A stretch of DNA of 64,000 bases from positions 1 to 64,000 of the forward strand of contig NZ_JACIDV010000014.1 of assembly GCF_014196515.1 (NCBI RefSeq). Direction: 5' to 3'. This DNA is from Rhizobium skierniewicense (GTDB lineage Bacteria > Pseudomonadota > Alphaproteobacteria > Rhizobiales > Rhizobiaceae). Positions 57,675-64,000 of this stretch are shown one piece after another (the first letter of the stretch is position 1; the number at the start of each line of letters is the position of its first letter). The position numbers were made by a program, and so were the translations under genes. The notes under the pieces were generated by a model. The model was not told the DNA's origin. It did not search any database and saw only the letters and a program-made list of their open reading frames with translations.

Positions 57675-58136
57675 ATGACATTGTCGCGGGCAAGCGAAAA
57701 AGAACAGCTTTTCGATGAAATGGCTGCTTTCAACCGAAAGCTCCGGTCTTTCTTCGATGCGAGGGTGGCGGAGCAGGGGCTGACGCTTGCGCGCGCCAGA
57801 GCGCTTTTCGCGCTGTCTCGCCGTGGCCCTTTGACGCAAAAAGAGCTTGCTGAGGAACTGGAAATCGAAACGCCAACGCTCGTTCGCGTGCTGGACGCCA
57901 TGGAGAAACAAAACCTCATCGAACGGCGTTCTGACGAGGCTGACCGGCGGGCAAAGCGCATACACATGACGCCAGATGGTGTAACAACATTCGAGGATGT
58001 GCATATGCAGGCGAAATGCATGCGCGCCGACATTGCCATCGATATTTCGACGGATGAGATCAGGTCCGCATTGGAGGTTGTTCGACGTCTGTCTGCCAAT
58101 CTGCAAAACCTCGCAGGGGAAAAGGTGCAGCCGTGA
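57675..58136 (+). CDS. MarR family transcriptional regulator
   Basis: A 153-aa winged-helix repressor. The DNA-binding part is LTQKELAEELEIETPTLVRVLDAMEKQNLIERR with the wing DEADRRAKRIHMT. AAGGG lies immediately upstream of ATG 57675; TTG 57672 is an alternative. It overlaps the efflux gene by four bases (GTGA) and most likely represses the operon. Confidence 0.92.
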   Translation: MTLSRASEKEQLFDEMAAFNRKLRSFFDARVAEQGLTLARARALFALSRRGPLTQKELAEELEIETPTLVRVLDAMEKQNLIERRSDEADRRAKRIHMTPDGVTTFEDVHMQAKCMRADIAIDISTDEIRSALEVVRRLSANLQNLAGEKVQP

Positions 58137-59809
58137 GCAATGCCGTTTCAGACATGCGCGATCTGCCGGAGGAGGAAACTGCCAGACCAGCGGCAGTCGA
58201 ACCCAGTGCTGCGCCCGCCCAGCCGCCGGAAAAATCATTTTTCATGAAGGTGCTCTATATCGCATCTGGCCTGTGTTTCTTCATAACCCAGGGCATGGGC
58301 ATGAACATCGTCATGGCCAATATCTACCAGTTGCAGGGTGAGTTTTCAGCCACCGTGGCGGAGGTGGCGTGGATGTCGGCCGCCTACATGGCACCCTATG
58401 CCACGTTCTCCATCGCGCTGTTCAAGGTGCGCCAGCAATATGGCCTTCGGCCCTTTGCCGAAATCAGCATCATCATGTTCGTTTTTGCGTCCTGCCTCAA
58501 TCTTTTCGTCACCGATCTGCATTCGGGCATCGTGGTGCGTTTCGTCAGCGGCATGGCGGCGGCACCGCTGTCTTCGCTCGGCTTCCTCTATATTCTCGAA
58601 GCCTTCCCCGTGCAGCGCAAGTTGACGCTCGGCCTCAGCATCGCGCTCACGGGCACGCTGCTGTCATCGCCCATTGCCCGCATCGTTTCCCCGTCCTTGC
58701 TTGAGATAGACGGCTGGCAGGCGCTGTACAGCATGGAAGTGGGGCTCGCGCTGGCGGTCCTTCCCATCATCTACCTTCTGCCGCTCACAGCGCCGCCGCG
58801 CGTCAAGGTCATAGAGCGCATCGATATCCTCAGCTATCTTCTGTTTGCCGGTGGCCTTGGCTGTCTTGCGGTGTTCCTGACGCTTGGGCGCTTCTACTGG
58901 TGGTTCGAGACGTGGTGGCTTGGCGTTTTGCTGGCGTCGTCGATCGCGCTTCTGACGCTGATGACCATCATCGAGCTGCCCCGTAAGAACCCGATGCTGG
59001 ATCTGCGCTGGATATTTTCCCGCACCAACCTGCATATGATCACCATCCTGCTGATCTACCGCGCCGTGTCTTCGGAACAGGCCTCGACTGCGGTTGGTCT
59101 TTACCAGCAGCTCGGACTGTTGAACGATCAGACAATCAGCCTTTATGTGCTCATCATTCTGGCCACCGTTCTTGGCGGCGCGGCCTGTGCGATGTTGATG
59201 CTGACGAAATATGTGGAGACGGCCCATGTCATCGCCCTGTCGCTAATTGCGCTCGGCGCGTTCATGGATAGCAGCGCGACCAATCTCGTTAGGCCGGAAC
59301 AGATGTATCTCAGTCAGGCGATGATTGCCTTCGGTGCTGCCATGTTCCTGCCGCCGGTCATGTCAAAGGGCTTTGGCGCCGCCTTGGCAAAGGGCGCGCC
59401 TTACCTCGTCAACTTCATCACCATCTTCCTGTTCACGCAGATCACAGGCTCCATGCTGACAACGGGTCTTCTCGGCTCCTTCGTCACCCTGCGGGAAAAA
59501 TTCCACTCGAACATTCTGGTGGAAAGCATTCTGCTCCAGAACCCGCAGGTCGCGCAGCGTGTCAGCCAGCTATCGGCAGGCTACAGCCATGTCATCACCG
59601 ATGCCGCATTGCTGAAGGCGGAAGGTGTGACGTTGCTGGGCGCGCAGGTGACGCGTGAGGCCTATATCCTGGCTTATAACGACACGTTCCTGCTGATTTC
59701 GGTTTGCGCCGCCGCTGCTCTTGTCATGCTTCTCCTTCATCTTGCATGGTTACGGATCAAGCCTTCGCTGAGAAGCGGAGATGACGTCGTGACCGCACCC
59801 CAATCCTGA
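58133..59809 (+). CDS. DHA2-family MFS efflux pump (EmrB-like)
   Basis: A 558-aa inner-membrane antiporter with about fourteen helices. The soluble N-terminus of some 35 residues is Pro/Ala-rich. The chain carries AEVAWMSAAYMAPYATFSIALF and RFVSGMAAAPLSSLGF as DHA2-like motifs. It starts at GTG. Works with the HlyD-like adaptor encoded next and an outer-membrane channel located elsewhere. Confidence 0.9.
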   Translation: MSNAVSDMRDLPEEETARPAAVEPSAAPAQPPEKSFFMKVLYIASGLCFFITQGMGMNIVMANIYQLQGEFSATVAEVAWMSAAYMAPYATFSIALFKVRQQYGLRPFAEISIIMFVFASCLNLFVTDLHSGIVVRFVSGMAAAPLSSLGFLYILEAFPVQRKLTLGLSIALTGTLLSSPIARIVSPSLLEIDGWQALYSMEVGLALAVLPIIYLLPLTAPPRVKVIERIDILSYLLFAGGLGCLAVFLTLGRFYWWFETWWLGVLLASSIALLTLMTIIELPRKNPMLDLRWIFSRTNLHMITILLIYRAVSSEQASTAVGLYQQLGLLNDQTISLYVLIILATVLGGAACAMLMLTKYVETAHVIALSLIALGAFMDSSATNLVRPEQMYLSQAMIAFGAAMFLPPVMSKGFGAALAKGAPYLVNFITIFLFTQITGSMLTTGLLGSFVTLREKFHSNILVESILLQNPQVAQRVSQLSAGYSHVITDAALLKAEGVTLLGAQVTREAYILAYNDTFLLISVCAAAALVMLLLHLAWLRIKPSLRSGDDVVTAPQS

Positions 59810-59826
59810 TTGTCCAGAGAAATCAT

Positions 59827-60894
59827 ATGCTGAAGAAAACGCTTACGCCTCTTACCCTCATCGTTCTCCTCGGCGGCGTCGCCGGTGTCGCGCTGGTGCT
59901 TTACGCATGGCGGCTGCCACCCTTTTCCAGTTCCGTGGAAATGACCGACAATGCCTATGTGCGCGGTTACGTCACCACGATGAGCCCGCAGGTCAGCGGG
60001 TATGTCGTCGATGTGCCGGTCAAGGATTATCAGGAGGTCAAGCAGGGCGATATTCTTGCCAAGGTCGATGACCGTATTTTCCGCCAGAAACTGGCGCAGG
60101 CCAATGCTTCACTCGACAGTCAGAAAGCGGCTTTCGATAATTCCCGCCAGCAGGAAATCGCCGCCAAAGCGAATATCGCATCGGGCGAAGCAGCCGTGGA
60201 TGGAGCCCAGGCGTCTCTGAAACAGGCGCAACTCGCGGCAGATCGTCAGGATAGTCTTGTCCGCAGCGGGGCAGGCATCTCAAGCGTGCAGGAGGAGGCG
60301 CAGGCCAGCCTCGATAAGGCCCGTGCGGGTCTCTCACAGGCGAAGGCAGCGCTTGAGGTGGCACGGCAGGATTTGCAGACCATCATCATCAACCGTGGTT
60401 CCCTGCAGGCGGCGGTCGCCAATGCGGAGGCGGCTGTCGAGCTGGCGAAGATCGATCTGCAAAACACCGAGATTCACGCGCCCAAGGACGGCAAGCTGGG
60501 TGAAGTCGGTGTTCGCGTAGGCCAGTATGTCGCTGCCGGAACGCAGTTGATGGCGGTCGTGCCGCATGACATCTGGGTCGTTGCCAACTTCAAGGAAACG
60601 CAGCTCGCCGGAATGGAAGCGGGGCAGGCGGTTTCGATCTCCGTCGATGCCCTGCATCGCAAGAGGCTGAGTGGAAAGGTCGAGCGTTTTGCACCCGCTG
60701 CCGGATCCGAATTCGCCGTGATCAAGCCGGACAACGCAACCGGCAACTTCGTCAAGATTGCCCAGCGTCTTGGCGTGCGCATTTCCATCGACCCCGATCA
60801 GCCCTTGGCCGCAGAGCTGTCTCCGGGCATGTCGGTGGTGGTGCGGGTAGACAAAGGCAAGGCGCCGGAGAGTGCAAAGACCGCTGCGAAATAA
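59827..60894 (+). CDS. HlyD-family membrane-fusion protein (EmrA-like)
   Basis: A 355-aa periplasmic adaptor with one N-terminal membrane helix (8-28). The first lipoyl half is VRGYVTTMSPQVSGYVVDVP and VKQGDILAKVDDR; a long coiled-coil hairpin spans about 90-205. The second lipoyl half reads IHAPKDGKLGEVGVRVGQYV, followed by a beta-barrel domain. It links the pump to an outer-membrane channel. Seventeen bases after the pump gene. Confidence 0.92.
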   Translation: MLKKTLTPLTLIVLLGGVAGVALVLYAWRLPPFSSSVEMTDNAYVRGYVTTMSPQVSGYVVDVPVKDYQEVKQGDILAKVDDRIFRQKLAQANASLDSQKAAFDNSRQQEIAAKANIASGEAAVDGAQASLKQAQLAADRQDSLVRSGAGISSVQEEAQASLDKARAGLSQAKAALEVARQDLQTIIINRGSLQAAVANAEAAVELAKIDLQNTEIHAPKDGKLGEVGVRVGQYVAAGTQLMAVVPHDIWVVANFKETQLAGMEAGQAVSISVDALHRKRLSGKVERFAPAAGSEFAVIKPDNATGNFVKIAQRLGVRISIDPDQPLAAELSPGMSVVVRVDKGKAPESAKTAAK

Positions 60895-61355
60895 CGACTT
60901 CACCCTCCAAAAAATAAAATAAAAAAGTTTTCTCCACGGCGACTCAACCCATGCCTACACTCTCCCCACGTCCGCAGCCGCAATGTGTCGCGAAACATGT
61001 GTCGGAGGCGGAGGTTGATGTCTGGCTGTAGACGTGCAGGCGGGCATGGAGACTGGTGGACCATCCATTTCGATCCGGGGACCATTCACGGCTTCGGACC
61101 ATCGAGGTGGCCAGGTTTCACCGAAGACTGCCAACAAAACTCAGGTCGGATCATCAACGATCTGGCCTGAGCAAGATTTCAGGGCCACGCAAATGCGGAA
61201 GCCAACGACAAACACCATACCAAAGGCATGTCCGCATTTGCGTATGTTCTTAGGGTCGAGGGGTAAGGCATACCACGGGCGCAGTGCGCCGCGTGAACGG
61301 GAAAGCGTGACCAACGTGGATTTCGTTTTCTCATGGAATTTTTTTCGCACAGCGG

Positions 61356-61526
61356 GTGTGGCTTACCCCCTCTGTCCTGCCGGACATCTCCCCCGCAAGG
61401 AGGGAGATTGGCTGGGCGGACTGACACCACTTAACTCTCGACGCGAGAGATGGCCGGAAGGTTGCCACGAGTCGATCTCCCCACCTGAGGGGGAGATGCC
61501 CGGCAGGGCAGAGGGGGTAGCCACAC
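61356..61526. repeat. MITE-like inverted-repeat element, 171 bp
   Basis: The left arm (61356 to about 61410, beginning GTGTGGCTTACCCCCTCTG) and the right arm (61473-61526, ending AGCCACAC) are reverse complements over about 50 bases with a few changes. A smaller inverted repeat, CTCTCG-ACG-CGAGAG, sits in the centre (61435-61449). It has no coding capacity. It resembles short palindromic elements dispersed in Rhizobiales intergenic DNA. Confidence 0.8.
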
Positions 61527-61584
61527 ACTCCGAGCAGCCGACAAACCGCGGAGCTACGCCCACACACATCCCCCATAAAACGCA

Positions 61585-61614
61585 AAAACCCCGGATGTCG
61601 CCATCCGGGGTTTT
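61585..61614 (-). terminator. rplI terminator
   Basis: Perfect 12-bp stem (61585-61596 with 61603-61614) containing CCCCGGAT / ATCCGGGG, with flanking A and T runs and a six-base loop. On the minus strand it is followed by a T-rich tract, 27 bases after the rplI stop. Confidence 0.92.
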
Positions 61615-61641
61615 GCTTTTGGACTAACGGGCTTGAAACGA

Positions 61642-62220
61642 TTACTCGTCGTCGCCTTCATCGCGGTCTGCGTCTGGATCAAAGAAGTCTTCTGGACGAA
61701 GCGCGTCTTCGTCAACGCCGTAGATGGCGTCGGCAGATGTGAGGCTTTCGCCCTTTGCCTGACGCTCAGCTTCTTCAGCGGAACGAGCAACGTTCAGTTC
61801 GATCTGCAGCTCGACTTCGGCATGCAGGTGAAGCGTAACGTTGTGCAGACCGATGGTCTTGATTGGTGTGTTGAGCTCGACCTGGTTGCGACCGATGTTG
61901 AAGCCTTCGGCGCCGAGGATTTCAACAACGTCACGGGCAGCAACGGAGCCGTACATCTGGCCGGTTTCGCCAGCAGAACGGACAACGATGAAGCTCTTGC
62001 CGGCCAGTGCGTCGGCAACGGTCTGTGCTTCGGACTTGCGCTCGAGGTTACGCGCTTCAAGCGTTGCACGCTCGGATTCGAAACGGGTCTTGTTGGCAGC
62101 GTTGGCGCGAAGAGCCTTGCCGTGCGGCAGCAGGAAGTTACGTGCGTAGCCATCGCGAACCTTTACGGTTTCGCCCATCTGGCCAAGCTTGGCGATACGT
62201 TCGAGAAGAATGACTTCCAT
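61642..62220 (-). CDS. rplI: 50S ribosomal protein L9
   Basis: A 192-aa ribosomal protein with the signature [24 protein letters not shown]. The N-terminal domain, long connecting helix and C-terminal domain are present. An acidic C-terminal extension (about 150-192, ending EGDDE) is longer than in E. coli (149 aa) and typical of rhizobia. AAAGGATC precedes the start. Confidence 0.97.
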   Translation of the reverse strand: MEVILLERIAKLGQMGETVKVRDGYARNFLLPHGKALRANAANKTRFESERATLEARNLERKSEAQTVADALAGKSFIVVRSAGETGQMYGSVAARDVVEILGAEGFNIGRNQVELNTPIKTIGLHNVTLHLHAEVELQIELNVARSAEEAERQAKGESLTSADAIYGVDEDALRPEDFFDPDADRDEGDDE

Positions 62221-62234
62221 CTTCTTGATCCTTT

Positions 62235-63209
62235 CTAGTTTTCGGTTTCGTTATTGTTGTCGGTTTTCCGTGTCGGGGTGAGGGAGATCGTGCTGCGCAC
62301 GTCGCTCAGGCCCAAGACGAGAATGATGAACAGCGGAAAGACGAAGATCGCTGAAATGTAGGAAAGCACCAGAACCGGCCAGCGCCAGTCCTTGCCCTTG
62401 GACTTGTGGTGCAGCGAGGCATAACCCGCCATCAGGAAGCCTGCGCCGAAGGTGCCGCAGATGACGGCGCCGATCATTGCCACGGTGCCGCCGACGAAGG
62501 TCATGACGATGCCGCCCAAAAAAATGAAGATCGCGTTGCGATGCATGCGCAGTGCCGCTGCAATGTCCTCACGCGGGCGAAGACCCTTGCCGAAGGAGCG
62601 CACCATGCGGCTGGCGAAATAGTAGGCCGCAAACAGCATGATGACCCAGAGACCGCCCTGGATCATCGGCAGCATCAGCACGAGCAGGACCTTGGTCTGC
62701 GCCAGCGCCGCAGCATCGGGTGTGAAACCGGCTTCGCGCGCCTGCACCGAGCTCATCATCACATCGACCAGCTGCGACACGAGATCCGGGCCGTAGCCGA
62801 TCATCGTGCCGAGAATGATCACGGAAAGGGTGATGAGACCACACAGATGCAGGATGATGCCCGACAGCGGGTACCATGCCAGAAGGTCTTGGGGGCCGCC
62901 GAGTTCCGACGCCGGACGTGCCAGATTGGCAAGATGGGCAAGCCAGCCTGCAGGAACCAGCGTAAAGATCGAGATCGTCAGGGCAAAGACCGGTGAAACG
63001 GCGAGGGCACCGAGGAAAGCGGCAGACAAGATGGCAACGATGGCCGAAGCATTGCCCCAGCCGAAACCGGCGACGAGCACCGGCATCGCGGATGCCGCGT
63101 AGAGCAGGAAAGACATCGACGACTGTGCGGTTGCGCCGAGCGTGAGAAACGCTGCGCATATGCCGGCAAGAATGCCGGAGATCAGCACTGTCTGGTTCAG
63201 TTTTGGCAC
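62235..63209 (-). CDS. DUF2232 membrane protein
   Basis: A 324-aa inner-membrane protein with about eight helices, for example [39 protein letters not shown] and the [15 protein letters not shown] segment. The GTG at 63209 is chosen because AGGA lies upstream; a longer ATG frame from 63275 has no ribosome site. Function is unknown. The position between rpsR and rplI is conserved in alphaproteobacteria. Confidence 0.88.
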   Translation of the reverse strand: MPKLNQTVLISGILAGICAAFLTLGATAQSSMSFLLYAASAMPVLVAGFGWGNASAIVAILSAAFLGALAVSPVFALTISIFTLVPAGWLAHLANLARPASELGGPQDLLAWYPLSGIILHLCGLITLSVIILGTMIGYGPDLVSQLVDVMMSSVQAREAGFTPDAAALAQTKVLLVLMLPMIQGGLWVIMLFAAYYFASRMVRSFGKGLRPREDIAAALRMHRNAIFIFLGGIVMTFVGGTVAMIGAVICGTFGAGFLMAGYASLHHKSKGKDWRWPVLVLSYISAIFVFPLFIILVLGLSDVRSTISLTPTRKTDNNNETEN

Positions 63210-63366
63210 GTCGCTGTCCTGCTGGAATTCTGTAGCAGTTAGAGGATGGTCCTGTGTGAACCCGATCCCCAACATGGGATTTCATTTCAAGATCGATCCA
63301 CGCCCAACGCGGAAGGATATCTGAGAGAAAACGAGGCCGCGCAGACGCGCAGCCTCGTGCAGTCAC

Positions 63367-63615
63367 TTAGGTTAGAACGTAAGGCAGCAGGCCGAGGAAA
63401 CGAGCGCGCTTGATCGCCTGGGCGAGTTCGCGCTGCTTCTTCTGCGAAACAGCTGTGATACGGGAAGGAACGATCTTGCCACGCTCGGAAATGTAGCGCT
63501 GCAGAAGACGGACGTCCTTGTAGTCAATTCTCGGAGCGTTTGCGCCGGAGAAAGGGCACGTCTTGCGACGGCGGTGGAAAGGACGACGTGCCTGGGAAGA
63601 GGATGCATCAGCCAT
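63367..63615 (-). CDS. rpsR: 30S ribosomal protein S18
   Basis: An 82-aa ribosomal protein. [35 protein letters not shown] and [21 protein letters not shown] are the family core. AAGGAG precedes ATG 63615. It follows rpsF by 12 bases; S6 and S18 bind 16S rRNA as a heterodimer. Confidence 0.98.
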   Translation of the reverse strand: MADASSSQARRPFHRRRKTCPFSGANAPRIDYKDVRLLQRYISERGKIVPSRITAVSQKKQRELAQAIKRARFLGLLPYVLT

Positions 63616-63627
63616 AATCAATTCTCC

Positions 63628-64000
63628 TTATGCACGGTCTTCGCGCGGACGGCGCGGACGGTCTTCACGGTCGCCGAAGCCACCTTCGCGAGGCGGACGT
63701 GGACCACGATCGAAGCCGCCTTCACGCGGGCCACGGTCTGGACGGTCGCCATCACGGCGTGGACGGTCGTCGCGGTCGCGCTTCTGCATCATTGCAGATG
63801 GACCTTCTTCGTGCGCTTCAACAGCGATGGTCATGTAACGAAGAATGTCTTCGTTGATGCGCATCTGACGCTCGATTTCGTGGATAGCCGGTGCCGGAGC
63901 ATCGATGTCCATCAGAGCGTAGTGAGCCTTGCGGTTCTTCTTGATGCGGTATGTCAGGGACTTCAGACCCCAGTTTTCGACGCGTCCGACCTTACCGCCG
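63628..64000 (-). CDS. rpsF: 30S ribosomal protein S6 (5' end outside window)
   Basis: Partial gene; the visible 123 codons start in [20 protein letters not shown] and include [20 protein letters not shown] and the [20 protein letters not shown] segment. After about residue 75 of the visible part comes a tail of some 50 residues almost wholly of Arg, Asp, Gly and Pro ([20 protein letters not shown] onward). The start lies beyond 64000. First gene of rpsF-rpsR-DUF2232-rplI. Confidence 0.96.
   Translation of the reverse strand, partial: GGKVGRVENWGLKSLTYRIKKNRKAHYALMDIDAPAPAIHEIERQMRINEDILRYMTIAVEAHEEGPSAMMQKRDRDDRPRRDGDRPDRGPREGGFDRGPRPPREGGFGDREDRPRRPREDRA

Larger units (their letters stand above)
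60895..61641. other. Gene-poor region holding a MITE-like repeat
   Basis: A 747-base stretch without a credible gene. 60895-61355 is unremarkable apart from an A/T-rich run near 60910. 61356-61526 is an inverted-repeat element. 61585-61614 is the rplI terminator. Open frames here lack ribosome sites and run through the repeat. Confidence 0.7.

Noticed and set aside
61034-61627. Open frames through the repeat region, including a 69-codon minus frame at 61141-61350
   Set aside because: No Shine-Dalgarno; the longer one reads through the inverted repeat. Probably non-coding.

Overview
The window looks like a chromosomal segment of a Rhizobiaceae alphaproteobacterium, most probably Agrobacterium or a close Rhizobium relative. 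The grounds are a RopA-type Porin_2 gene, an HWE histidine kinase, the pssA/psd phospholipid pair, a DUF3563 mini-protein, the TIGR02301 and DUF2232 families, and the gene orders rpoZ-rsh-acpS-lepB-rnc-era-recO and rpsF-rpsR-DUF2232-rplI. The species is inferred from family resemblance, not from a database search. There is no phage, insertion sequence, CRISPR array, tRNA or rRNA that I can see.

Layout. 1-4 kb: an outer-membrane porin flanked by two near-identical terminators, then a soluble lytic transglycosylase. 4-18 kb: housekeeping block with dapA, smpB, an HWE sensor kinase, a NYN RNase-like protein, rpoZ, the (p)ppGpp enzyme rsh, a 48-aa DUF3563 protein, then DUF2062-acpS and lepB-rnc-era, a Crp/Fnr regulator, a lone receiver protein and recO. 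18-31 kb: an MFS carrier, a DUF2339-HD-MOSC operon, a two-domain dioxygenase/hydrolase fusion, a NitT/TauT-type ABC importer, an MscS channel, an HD hydrolase/tyrosine phosphatase pair and the YgfZ-type folate-binding protein. 31-42 kb: small secreted and cytosolic hypotheticals, a Nudix hydrolase, YnfA, an SRAP protein, pssA-psd, an Atm1-type ABC exporter, a LysM protein, LOG and RarD.

42-46 kb holds the most unusual locus: six minus-strand genes (vapB, vapC, three tandem GFA-fold genes, proline iminopeptidase), every junction a 4-base stop/start overlap, headed by a palindrome that is a plausible VapB operator. 46-54 kb: cysS, an SDR, purF, cvpA, radA, a parD antitoxin whose parE partner is broken by an in-frame amber codon and lacks a normal start codon, and alr. 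54-56 kb: an AraC regulator and azlCD, azlC being split by a one-base frameshift at an A run. 56-61 kb: dnaB and a marR-emrB-emrA-like efflux operon. 61-64 kb: a 171-bp MITE-like inverted repeat, then rplI, DUF2232, rpsR and the 3' part of rpsF, which runs off the window.

Common themes are cell-envelope upkeep (porin, Slt, Alr, PssA/Psd, LepB, MscS, DapA), translation and stringent control (RpoZ, Rsh, SmpB, Era, RNase III, ribosomal proteins), and accessory insertions between conserved neighbours (vapBC-GFA, parDE, azlCD, efflux operon). Start codons were chosen from Shine-Dalgarno spacing and family N-termini, so many are downstream of the longest possible start.
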